This document shows, one piece after another, positions 1 through 6,360 of a stretch of DNA of 20,170 bases (within the stretch, counting starts at the first letter, position 1; each line of letters opens with the position of its first letter). Made by a program: the position numbers and the translations under genes. The notes under the pieces were generated by a model, which saw only the letters and a program-made list of their open reading frames with translations, had not been told where the DNA came from and searched no databases. The stretch lies in IMG/VR virus record IMGVR_UViG_3300044995_000103, positions 1 through 20,170 of that record; one strand, written 5' to 3'. The DNA is from a virus.

Positions 1-381
1 CATCGGACCACGTAGCCTCCAGTTCTCGCCTTGCTTTCCGCCACCAGGCGCTTCCCCGACGCGGCCTGCACCTGTCGCGTAGCTGTCGCCAAGGTTCAGC
101 CACAACACACCATCGTCTGCCAGCAAATCGCGCACCAGGTCGAAAACCTCGACCAGCGTCGCGACGTATTCGTCCGGAGTCTTCTCCAGTCCGATCTGCT
201 GCGGGTGCCCGTAGTCCCGCAGCCCGTAGTACGGCGGGCTCGTCACGCAGCACTGGACACGCACTCCCTGCGCCTTGAGATCGCGCAAGGCCTGTCGGCA
301 GTCACCAAATATCGTCGTGTTTATGTGCGGCACGTCAGTCTTGCCGGTCACTCTGATCGCTCCTCTAGATGCGCCATCCAT
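1..381 (-). CDS. DNA methyltransferase (N4-cytosine/N6-adenine class), 5' part, cut by window edge
   Basis: Only the first 127 codons are present; the frame is open to base 1. Residues 47-58 read TSPPYYGLRDYG, the catalytic motif IV of amino-methyltransferases (the SPPY form is frequent in N4-cytosine enzymes but also occurs in N6-adenine ones). Residues 24-28 (IFGDC) and the later segment VLWLNLGDSYA fit the same fold, in which motif IV precedes the SAM-binding motif. Two starts are possible: the ATG at 381, which overlaps the upstream stop as TAATG, or the in-frame GTG at 351, which has a good GAGGAG Shine-Dalgarno. It is the third gene of a leftward early cluster behind a regulator and an HNH-like protein. 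In phages such enzymes usually protect DNA from host restriction; target specificity cannot be read from this fragment. Confidence 0.87.
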   Translation of the reverse strand, partial: MDGASRGAIRVTGKTDVPHINTTIFGDCRQALRDLKAQGVRVQCCVTSPPYYGLRDYGHPQQIGLEKTPDEYVATLVEVFDLVRDLLADDGVLWLNLGDSYATGAGRVGEAPGGGKQGENWRLRGPM

Positions 382-911
382 TAAGCCAATCCGCTGAACG
401 GCGTCACCGTCCGCCACGCCTTGTTGCGGACGATTCTGTGCGCGTGCGCGTGATTGATGCCGAACTCGCGCGCCACCAGTGCCGCGTTGCCAGTCTCTGC
501 GTAGCGTGCGCGCATGGCTGCGACGATCTCGGTGGTTAGCTTTACGTTCGGACGCTTTCGCGCGGCTGCTTGAGCGATCACGACGTGCCGCACGCCGCAG
601 GACAGTCGACCGTCCTGCGACGCCAGAAGCATTGCCGTTGCTCGCGTCACGTAAAGCTGGTGCTCCGGTGCGATGCATCGCTCGTCGCAGCGTGGCCTTG
701 CAAAAACCCGCCCCTTCAGCAGCTTCCGCCCGGCTGCAAGCCAGAGCACTCTGCGAGGATCCATGGTGCCGGCGCCGACGAGCCGGAATACCGGTTGGCC
801 GTGGTTGTTCATGGCGCCTTGCCATAGAAGGCAATCGTCGTCCTGGACGCACCTGCTGCGGACGTATTCGACCAGCTCCTCTTTGGAGCCGGCCAGTAGT
901 TTCGCGCTCAT
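381..911 (-). CDS. Degenerate HNH-like protein with C-terminal DNA-binding (HTH-like) segment
   Basis: The 176-residue product resembles phage HNH homing-endonuclease-like proteins: C27-LLW-Q-G near the N-terminus, then a C75-x3-C79-x4-H84 stretch (RCDERCIAPEHQLYV) where active relatives have a His-Cys-Asn/Asp-Pro-x-His-Leu core. The residue expected to be the first catalytic His is Arg here (ARPRCD), so nuclease activity may be lost. Residues about 127-167 (from LTTEIVAAMRARYAETG to IVRNKAW) match the helix-turn-helix that often follows the HNH domain in these proteins. The start ATG lies 6 nt after the stop of the Cro-like gene, and its own stop overlaps the methyltransferase ATG, so the three genes look like one operon. 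It may act as a DNA-binding or regulatory protein rather than a nuclease; this is inference. Confidence 0.7.
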   Translation of the reverse strand: MSAKLLAGSKEELVEYVRSRCVQDDDCLLWQGAMNNHGQPVFRLVGAGTMDPRRVLWLAAGRKLLKGRVFARPRCDERCIAPEHQLYVTRATAMLLASQDGRLSCGVRHVVIAQAAARKRPNVKLTTEIVAAMRARYAETGNAALVAREFGINHAHAHRIVRNKAWRTVTPFSGLA

Positions 912-917
912 GGCGCG

Positions 918-1124
918 TCACTCAACAGCGCTTGCAGTATCTTCTGCCGGCTCCTCGCCTAGCGCCGCTGCGTACACGTCAGGCCGCGCGACGCGCAGAT
1001 ACATCAGTCGAGCGCGTGGAATTCCTTTTCGCTTCCACTGCACGACCGCGGCTGGGGTAACTTCGAAGAAGCGCGCGGACGCGCGCGTTCCGCCGAGAAG
1101 ATCGATTGCTTTACGGTGGTCCAT
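918..1124 (-). CDS. Small Cro/YdaS-like transcriptional regulator
   Basis: 68 residues starting DHRKAIDLLGG after Met. The segment GGTRASARFFEVTPAAVVQW is a Cro/YdaS-type helix-turn-helix (pattern: lLGG..a.A...gvs..aV.qW...gIP), followed by GIPRARLMYL as in these families. The ATG at 1124 is preferred to upstream codons because TAGGAG sits 5 nt before it and the fold begins right there; a start at 1157 would add 11 residues and run into the promoter region. It is the first leftward gene beside the divergent control region with inverted repeats, so it probably binds there and represses one or both promoters. No CI-like partner is seen in the window. The C-terminal tail (EEPAEDTASAVE) is acidic. 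Confidence 0.8.
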   Translation of the reverse strand: MDHRKAIDLLGGTRASARFFEVTPAAVVQWKRKGIPRARLMYLRVARPDVYAAALGEEPAEDTASAVE

Positions 1125-1175
1125 AGTCGCTCCTATTGATGTTCTGGCGGTTATCATGCTGCACGCATAAAGTCA

Positions 1176-1202
1176 ACTATACCGCGTTCACGGTATCCCC
1201 AA
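1176..1202 (-). promoter_or_regulatory. Candidate leftward early promoter
   Basis: On the minus strand TATAGT (plus-strand 1176-1181) is a 5/6 match for -10, with TTGGGG (1197-1202) 15 bp upstream as a poor -35. A second possibility is TTGACT (1171-1176) with GATAAC 15 bp downstream. Either would transcribe the regulator, the HNH-like gene and the methyltransferase, and either overlaps or abuts the inverted repeat at 1179-1196. Confidence 0.4.
1179..1196. promoter_or_regulatory. Operator-like inverted repeat (left site)
   Basis: ATACCG at 1179-1184 and CGGTAT at 1191-1196 form a perfect 6-bp dyad around CGTTCA, 18 bp overall. That size and spacing suit a small HTH dimer such as the adjacent Cro-like protein. 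It overlaps the candidate leftward -10. Confidence 0.6.
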
Positions 1203-1216
1203 GGCGTTAAGCGCGC

Positions 1217-1245
1217 TTGACATTACAACGCTATGACCGTATAGT
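1217..1245 (+). promoter_or_regulatory. Strong sigma70-type early rightward promoter
   Basis: TTGACA at 1217-1222, a 17-bp spacer, and TATAGT at 1240-1245. This is a consensus -35 and a 5/6 match for -10 at optimal spacing. The expected transcription start near 1252 leaves a leader of only about 18 nt before the ATG at 1270. The -10 overlaps a CTAT-N6-ATAG dyad, so a bound repressor would occlude it. Confidence 0.8.
1231..1245. promoter_or_regulatory. Operator-like inverted repeat (right site)
   Basis: CTAT at 1231-1234 and ATAG at 1241-1244 flank GACCGT. The right half, CCGTATAGT (1237-1245), is the reverse complement of ACTATACGG, an 8/9 match to ACTATACCG at 1176-1184 in the left site. 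It covers the -10 of the rightward promoter, as expected for a repressor site. Confidence 0.5.
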
Positions 1246-1269
1246 GCGCTCAACGGTTGGCAATCGCTA

Positions 1270-2106
1270 ATGGCCTCCTACGTCCCCACCCACTATGCCG
1301 CACAGGCCATTCGGGCCCTGCTTGCGCAGCAGGGCTCAGGGGCCCGGGCGTTGCTTGTCACCGGTGCCCCTGGCACCGGAAAAACGGCGCTCGCGGAGCA
1401 CATCGCCTCGGCCAATGGGGCGCCCTTTTTCTACGCCCTGCTCCACTCTTGGAGCGGGGCAGATGACCTGTTTGCCGGGATCAACGTCCCGGCAGCTGTG
1501 GCTGGGGACGCCGAGCGTGTCCACCAGCCCGGCGTGCTGGCGCTGGTTGCCGAATCCAGCCACAAGCACCCACTCGTCGTGCTGTGCCTCGACGAACTCG
1601 ACAAGGCGCCGGACAGCGTCGAGGCACTGCTGCTCGACTGGCTCCAGTCGGGGCGGGTGCCGGTGCGCCCGGGCGAGCACCTGAACACCCGACTGGACCG
1701 GGTGCTGGTGGTGATCACCAGCAACGGGACTCGCCCCCACACCGACGCCTTGCTGCGCCGGTGCCGGCGGCTTCGCATGCCGCCGATGCCGGAGGACCTT
1801 CGCGTCCGTCTTGCGCATGAGCGCAGCGGTGCGCCCATGGGCGTTGTGAAGCTCATCGACCGCGCCTGCCAGATGGTGGCGCGCGCTGAGGGGAACGAAG
1901 CCCTCAGCCTCCAAGAGATAGCCCACGCCTGCCGCGAGGCGTGGGAAGTGGCCGGCTCCGCCGATGAGGTGGCTGAGACACTGCGCGCCTGGGCCGCGCG
2001 CACCGACGAGGGCGCGGCCGCTGTCTCCACCCCGGAAGTTCGCCGTCTGGTGGCTGCGATCTGGGGCGAAGTGAGCGTCGCCCGCCGCAAGGGGGCGGCG
2101 GCGTGA
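1270..2106 (+). CDS. MoxR/CobS-like AAA+ ATPase
   Basis: 278 residues forming a minimal AAA+ ATPase of the MoxR/AAA_5 type. Walker A is GAPGTGKT (32-39), Walker B is VVLCLDELDKA with D108 and E109, sensor 1 is ITSNGT with N152, and an Arg-rich segment LLRRCRRLRM (161-170) lies where MoxR proteins carry the Arg finger. A helical lid and C-terminal region follow. The ATG at 1270 lies about 18 nt after the predicted transcript start and has no clear Shine-Dalgarno, so translation may be near-leaderless. Its TGA overlaps the GTG of the VWA gene as GTGA. MoxR/CobS ATPases work with VWA partners as ATP-driven remodelers or metal chelatases; the substrate here is unknown. Confidence 0.9.
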   Translation: MASYVPTHYAAQAIRALLAQQGSGARALLVTGAPGTGKTALAEHIASANGAPFFYALLHSWSGADDLFAGINVPAAVAGDAERVHQPGVLALVAESSHKHPLVVLCLDELDKAPDSVEALLLDWLQSGRVPVRPGEHLNTRLDRVLVVITSNGTRPHTDALLRRCRRLRMPPMPEDLRVRLAHERSGAPMGVVKLIDRACQMVARAEGNEALSLQEIAHACREAWEVAGSADEVAETLRAWAARTDEGAAAVSTPEVRRLVAAIWGEVSVARRKGAAA

Positions 2107-3911
2107 TCACGACCGCCGACGCCATCCGCATCCTAGGCGGCCCGCGCGCCGAGGCGCTCGCCCGCGAGACCGAGGCTGCGGCACGCTCACGCCGCGCAGC
2201 AGCGGCGCGCTTGCTGGCGGACATCAAACGTCCCGTCACCCTGCGTGACGTGCGCCGGGTCTGGTCGCACGAGCACAAGACTTATCCGCGCGACCGTGGC
2301 GGGTACCTGAATACTGCCCGCACCAACACCGCCATCTACATGGTGGCGGGGATCGCCTTCGCTGTGCTCTCAGGCGACCTCTCGCACTGGCCGAAACGTC
2401 ATGTCCGCGTGGACGTGATCGACCGCCTCATCAGCCGCTACGGGCCGGACTTCCGACTCGACCCATACCTTGATGAATACTTGCAGATGCTCGACCGTGT
2501 TTCGGACGCGATCCTGGACCTGGTCGTCTCGAACATGCTGGAGCGCGTGCGGAGTGGGCAAGAACTCGAACACGTGTGGGCTGGCGTGTCCGTCAATTTC
2601 GGCATGTACGCCCACACGGATTACTTGCCTCATGAGGCATACCAGGCCGCCGAGCGCGAGCTTGCACGGCGGCAGGACCACACCACCGGCACCGACCGTG
2701 TGGTGCAGACGCCTGTCGGTGTCGCAAACGCCGACGCCCACGGCGGCGACGGCAACAGCGGTGAGGTGGCTCACCGCGCACAGACTTCCGCGCCTGACCG
2801 GGATGGCTGCGAGAGCGCCGCGTGCGACGCTGCCGCAGACACGCCCGACGGCACGCCCGAGGGGACCGGGGCCGGGACCAACTGCAGCAATGCAGGTGGC
2901 CGGACCGCAACCGACGGCGCCTCCGCCCGTGAGGGGGAGGGGACGCCCACCGGCCAGGGCGACGACGGAGGGGAAAACCCGACCGGGGAGATGGGCTCCC
3001 ACCTGTCTGGTACGCAGACCGCCGCCGACAAAGGGGCCGCTGGCAACGGCTTCTCGGCTGAGGGCGACGGCACTGGTGCCGGGCAGGATTCGAGCGCTGC
3101 CGCAGCCCAGGCGCAGGGCGAATCGCAGTCCATCGGCGCGGCCGATGCGGGCGCTGCGAGCGGCTCCACATCGGAGTCCGTAGTCCTCGGGGACGCCGAG
3201 TCACCCGCTGACGCCTATTCCGATGGCGGGCAACACTTGTCCGCCGATCCCATGGTTTGCGGTGCGCGCGAGCGGCGCGCCATGCGAGAGACCGCAGACC
3301 TGCTACGCCGGATCATCGAGACCGAGATCGGCGCGCGCGGGCGCGAGACGCCACGCGTCGATGCACGCACCCTGGTGCGCGAGATTGTTTCGCGCCGCTG
3401 CGCCATCGGGCGCGCGCGACGGCACGAGGCCGACATCCGCGAGCTGGTCCTGGCCGTCGATGAGTCGGGTTCGTGCAGCGCCGTCGTGAATACCCTCTAC
3501 GCCACAGCGCTCACCATCGCCAGGAACTTGCCGTCGGGCAAGGCGAGCGTGCTCCTGCACAGCAACGGGTACTGTGTGCGGGTCGCCGACGGTGCGCCAT
3601 GCGCGCCGTGGCTCAAAAAAGAGATCGCATTGCGCGAGCATCTGCTGTCACGGCACTACTACGCAGTCAGCCAGCAGGCAGCCAGCGCCGACATCTGGCG
3701 CGCCGTCGCCAAGCGACGCCCTGGCCTTGTGCTGGCGATGGGCGACCACGACGCAGACTGGATGCTTGAGATCATGAGTGACGCCGGCACCAACACGCTC
3801 GCAATCCATCATCACGCCGTGGCCCCTGGCTACGGCGGCGTGCGCAGGATCGGGCCGGTGCGCGATGCGATGAGCGCTGCCGCTTCTCTCAAATCCTTTA
3901 TAGGATGGTGA
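2103..3911 (+). CDS. VWA-domain protein with long low-complexity linker (CobT-like architecture)
   Basis: 602 residues in three parts. Residues 1-195 are a helical N-terminal region of no family I recognise. Residues about 200-380 are a Gly/Ala/Asp/Thr/Ser-rich, probably disordered linker. Residues about 385-602 are a von Willebrand A domain with an intact MIDAS: D452-E-S454-G-S456 after the LVLAV strand, and a second acidic loop GDHDAD (547-552) after the LVLAM strand. A disordered acidic middle before a C-terminal VWA is the layout of CobT, the partner of the CobS ATPase, and CobS/CobT-like pairs are annotated in some phages. The GTG start overlaps the ATPase stop, implying translational coupling and co-assembly. 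No cobalamin gene is nearby, so a chelatase role is not supported; remodelling of a host or phage complex is an alternative. Confidence 0.86.
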   Translation: MITTADAIRILGGPRAEALARETEAAARSRRAAAARLLADIKRPVTLRDVRRVWSHEHKTYPRDRGGYLNTARTNTAIYMVAGIAFAVLSGDLSHWPKRHVRVDVIDRLISRYGPDFRLDPYLDEYLQMLDRVSDAILDLVVSNMLERVRSGQELEHVWAGVSVNFGMYAHTDYLPHEAYQAAERELARRQDHTTGTDRVVQTPVGVANADAHGGDGNSGEVAHRAQTSAPDRDGCESAACDAAADTPDGTPEGTGAGTNCSNAGGRTATDGASAREGEGTPTGQGDDGGENPTGEMGSHLSGTQTAADKGAAGNGFSAEGDGTGAGQDSSAAAAQAQGESQSIGAADAGAASGSTSESVVLGDAESPADAYSDGGQHLSADPMVCGARERRAMRETADLLRRIIETEIGARGRETPRVDARTLVREIVSRRCAIGRARRHEADIRELVLAVDESGSCSAVVNTLYATALTIARNLPSGKASVLLHSNGYCVRVADGAPCAPWLKKEIALREHLLSRHYYAVSQQAASADIWRAVAKRRPGLVLAMGDHDADWMLEIMSDAGTNTLAIHHHAVAPGYGGVRRIGPVRDAMSAAASLKSFIGW

Positions 3912-3912
3912 A

Positions 3913-4128
3913 ATGACAACGTATTGCGCCCGGTGCGGCGCTGAACGCACCAATGACCAGTGCCCGCAGTGCGGGCACACTGGCACGACAGACGTGCCGC
4001 CGTCGCACGAGCCGTGCGCCTATTGCGGGGCACGGCCCACATGGCCCGTCACCTGGACGGTGGACGGGCAGGAGAGCACGGTCTATCTGTGCTCGTCCTG
4101 TGATGACCTGGAGAGCAGGGACGAATAG
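3913..4128 (+). CDS. Small double zinc-ribbon protein
   Basis: 71 residues with four CxxC pairs: C5/C8, C17/C20, C35/C38 and C60/C63. The first two pairs make a compact ribbon (CARCGAERTNDQCPQCG) and the last two a second, wider one (CAYCGARP then YLCSSC), so the protein can bind two zinc ions. The ATG is one base beyond the VWA stop, with AGGA about 7 nt upstream, so it is the third gene of the ATPase-VWA cassette. The C-terminus is acidic. Zinc ribbons of this kind bind nucleic acid or protein; it may be an adaptor of the cassette. A specific function cannot be assigned. Confidence 0.82.
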   Translation: MTTYCARCGAERTNDQCPQCGHTGTTDVPPSHEPCAYCGARPTWPVTWTVDGQESTVYLCSSCDDLESRDE

Positions 4129-4133
4129 CCCGG

Positions 4134-4162
4134 ACGGCTACCGGTGAGCCGTTGATCACCGG
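4134..4162 (+). promoter_or_regulatory. Overlapping, mutually exclusive hairpins after the ATPase-VWA cassette
   Basis: ACGGCT (4134-4139) can pair with AGCCGT (4147-4152), and CCGGTGA (4141-4147) can pair with TCACCGG (4156-4162). The two stems share bases, so only one can form. No T-run follows, so neither is a classic terminator. A further stem, ACGCCC (4196-4201) with GGGCGT (4212-4217), lies downstream. The 163-bp gap before the exonuclease gene contains no ORF I trust and no clear promoter. Confidence 0.4.
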
Positions 4163-4291
4163 CCAATGCCAGAGGTGGCTTGCGGTGGTACGGATACGCC
4201 CCTACGGCGGAGGGCGTGGATGCCTTTTGTTGCGGGGCCGAGGATGGGCATTTGCGAGACCGCTTTCGCTTTCTTCATTTGAGGAGACACT

Positions 4292-5236
4292 ATGACTACA
4301 CGCAATGAATTGCTTTCTGCCCGCAAGTCGGGCATCGGCGGCAGCGACATTGCTGCCATTCTGGGACTGTCGCCGTGGAAGACGGCAGTGGACGTCTGGC
4401 TTGAGAAAACCGGCCAGACGCCGGACACCGAGCCGAACGAGGCCATGTACTGGGGTACAGTCCTCGAGGACGTGGTAGCCCGCCACTACCAGGACACCAC
4501 CGGCCACAAGGTGCAGCGGGTGAATAGCCTGCTGCGCCACCCGAAGAACGAGTGGGCCATCGGCAACATCGACAGGGCAGTCGTCACACAAGGCCGCCGA
4601 GCAACAGCCAAGGATGGAATCCTGCGCGGGGCGGAAGGCATCCTCGAGGTGAAGACAGCCTCGGCCTACAAGTCCGGCGAATGGGGCCGTCCGGACGACG
4701 AGGACGCCATTCCAACCCACTACGCCGCCCAGGCCATGTGGTACCTGGGCATTACCGGCCTTGAGTGGTGCGACGTGCCGGTGCTCATCGGCGGGCAGCG
4801 CTACCTGTGCAAGCGGGTGGAGCGCGACGACGACACCATCCGCGGCATGCTGGAGCGCGCCGAGGAATTCTGGTTCAAGCACGTCGTCGAGCGCATTCCG
4901 CCGGAGCCGAAGACGGGCGACGATGCGCTCAAGCTGTTCCCACGTGACAGCGGGCGAACGGTGGAGGCCAGCATTGAGGCGGCCGCCATGCTGACGCGCG
5001 CGAAAGAACTCAAGGAGCAGATCAAGGCGCTCGAAGGCGAACTGGAAAGCGCGCTTGATGCCTTGAAGGCCTACATGGCCGACGCCAGCGCCATCACTCT
5101 TGGCGGCGATGTGCTGGCGACGTGGAAGGCGCAGACGAGCAATCGGCTAGACACGGCTGCGCTCAAGGCCGCGCACCCGGACATCTACGCGCAGTTCGTC
5201 AAGCCGTCAGAGACGCGTGTTTTCCGAATCAAGTAA
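4292..5236 (+). CDS. YqaJ-type phage recombination exonuclease
   Basis: 314 residues of the YqaJ/lambda-exonuclease PDDEXK family, which resects DNA ends 5'-3' to make 3' single strands for an annealing partner. The family motifs are in order: IGGSDIAAILGLSPW (15-29), WGTVLED with E59, GNIDR with catalytic D94, ILEVKTA with E119 and K121, and PTHYAAQAMWYLGI with Q147. The C-terminal part (about 230-270) is a charged coiled-coil (AKELKEQIKALEGELESALD), then a short domain. GAGGAG lies about 5 nt before the ATG. It is followed after 18 nt by recT, the usual exonuclease-annealase pair. Confidence 0.93.
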   Translation: MTTRNELLSARKSGIGGSDIAAILGLSPWKTAVDVWLEKTGQTPDTEPNEAMYWGTVLEDVVARHYQDTTGHKVQRVNSLLRHPKNEWAIGNIDRAVVTQGRRATAKDGILRGAEGILEVKTASAYKSGEWGRPDDEDAIPTHYAAQAMWYLGITGLEWCDVPVLIGGQRYLCKRVERDDDTIRGMLERAEEFWFKHVVERIPPEPKTGDDALKLFPRDSGRTVEASIEAAAMLTRAKELKEQIKALEGELESALDALKAYMADASAITLGGDVLATWKAQTSNRLDTAALKAAHPDIYAQFVKPSETRVFRIK

Positions 5237-5254
5237 TCAACCAAGGAGATCAAC

Positions 5255-6184
5255 ATGAGCAAAACCGCACTTAAAGCCGCCGTCAGCACTACCGCTGCCG
5301 CAACGCAGAAGCCGTCAGCCAAACCCACCACCATCCACGGCTTCCTGGAAGCCTACAAGGGAGAGATCGCCCGGGCGCTTCCGCGCCACATGACGGCGGA
5401 CCGCATGGCACGCATTGCGCTCACTGAGTGCCGCAAGAATCCGGCGCTCATGAAGTGCGATCCGGCGACGCTCTTCGGTGCCGTCATCCAATGCGCCCAG
5501 CTCGGGCTGGAGCCAGGTGGCGCGCTCGGGCACGCATACCTCATCCCGTTCGAGAACCGCAAGCGCGGCACGATGGATGCGCAATTCATCATCGGCTATC
5601 GCGGCATGCTCGATCTTGCGCGCCGCTCCGGGCAGATCGTCAGCATCAGCGCCAGGGAGGTACGCGAGAAGGACAAGTTCGCGTACCGCTACGGCACGGA
5701 CGAGTTCATCGAGCACGTCCCGGCCGGCGGAGAGCGCGGAGAGCTGACGCATGTCTACGCAGTGGCGCGACTCAAGGACGGCGGCGTGCAGTTCGAGGTG
5801 CTGACGCGCGCCGAGATCGAGCGCATCCGCGACGCAAGCCAAGGCTACAAGATGGCCGTCAAGTTTAACCGCACGGATTCCCCATGGGTCACGCACTTCA
5901 CCGAGATGGCGAAGAAAACCGCCATCCGGCGCCTCTTCAAGTACTTGCCTGTCAGTATCGAACTCCAGCGCGCCGTGGCCCTGGACGAGGCCGGTGAGGA
6001 AGGTTTCAGCCAGGACAACGCCTTTGTCATCGAGGGCGTGGCGAGCAGCGTGCAGGAGGAGTCCGACGAGATCGACACCGCCGCAGACAATGGCAAGACC
6101 GGCGAGAAATGGCAGCAGACGCCGGAGGAGATCGAGGCTATCCGGCAGCGCGAGATGCAAGAGGCGAGGACGGATTTTGAGTGA
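5255..6184 (+). CDS. recT: RecT family single-strand annealing protein
   Basis: 309 residues. RecT proteins coat single-stranded DNA and anneal complementary strands. Recognisable segments include ALTECRKNPALMKCDPATLFGA with QLGLEPGG after it, FIIGYRGMLDLARRSGQI, the region around SPWVTHFTEMAKKTAIRRLF, and KYLPVSIE. The first 25 residues are Ala/Thr/Lys-rich and the last 50 are acidic and Gln/Glu-rich, consistent with a flexible tail for partner proteins. AAGGAG precedes the ATG by 6 nt. It pairs with the YqaJ exonuclease upstream. Confidence 0.94.
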   Translation: MSKTALKAAVSTTAAATQKPSAKPTTIHGFLEAYKGEIARALPRHMTADRMARIALTECRKNPALMKCDPATLFGAVIQCAQLGLEPGGALGHAYLIPFENRKRGTMDAQFIIGYRGMLDLARRSGQIVSISAREVREKDKFAYRYGTDEFIEHVPAGGERGELTHVYAVARLKDGGVQFEVLTRAEIERIRDASQGYKMAVKFNRTDSPWVTHFTEMAKKTAIRRLFKYLPVSIELQRAVALDEAGEEGFSQDNAFVIEGVASSVQEESDEIDTAADNGKTGEKWQQTPEEIEAIRQREMQEARTDFE

Positions 6185-6200
6185 TAGCAATGCCTGGAGA

Positions 6201-6315
6201 GGCAGGGCTAGGCGTGGCGCGGCAAGGCGTGGCTGGGCGGTGCCCGGCCTGGCTTGGTCAGGCGCGGCGGGGCCGGGCATGGCAGGGCCGGGCATGGCAG
6301 GGCAGGGCAGGGTGC
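6201..6315 (+). repeat. GGCNN pentanucleotide tandem array (23 units)
   Basis: Read in steps of five from 6201, 20 of 23 units begin GGC: ggcag ggcta ggcgt ggcgc and so on. The exceptions are tgccc (6241), ggtca (6256) and ggtgc (6311). Positions 4-5 vary, with AG, AT, CG and GT common; the last units repeat ggcat/ggcag. The array lies wholly between recT and the next gene, and a period of 5 does not fit a single reading frame. The transcript would be G-rich. Confidence 0.85.
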
Positions 6316-6318
6316 AGT

Positions 6319-6353
6319 GGATGGTCGTCAGACCATCCGGTGCGTCTTGCACC
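6319..6353 (+). other. Two adjacent stem-loops after the pentamer array
   Basis: GGATGGTC (6319-6326) and GACCATCC (6331-6338) form a perfect 8-bp stem with a 4-nt loop GTCA. Directly next to it GGTGC (6339-6343) pairs with GCACC (6349-6353) around 5 nt. GGTGCA (6311-6316) at the end of the array could instead pair with TGCACC (6348-6353), enclosing the first hairpin. No T-run follows, so this may be an mRNA-processing or structural element rather than a terminator. Confidence 0.5.
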
Positions 6354-6360
6354 ACATCGA

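Noticed and set aside
31-384. Plus-strand ORF of 117 codons at the left edge
   Set aside because: It is the antisense of the methyltransferase, whose TSPPYYGLRDYG motif is on the minus strand.
4202-4882. Minus-strand ORF of 226 codons over the exonuclease start
   Set aside because: It overlaps the catalytic region of a certain YqaJ gene and has no recognisable features.
6201-6315. Possible CRISPR array or origin iterons
   Set aside because: There are no spacers and no long identical repeats; the period is 5, so it is a simple tandem run.
5315-6355. Long minus-strand ORF of 346 codons antisense to recT
   Set aside because: It mirrors a certain recT gene, has no Shine-Dalgarno, and its first residues are just the translated GGCNN array. 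High-GC sequence commonly gives such antisense frames.
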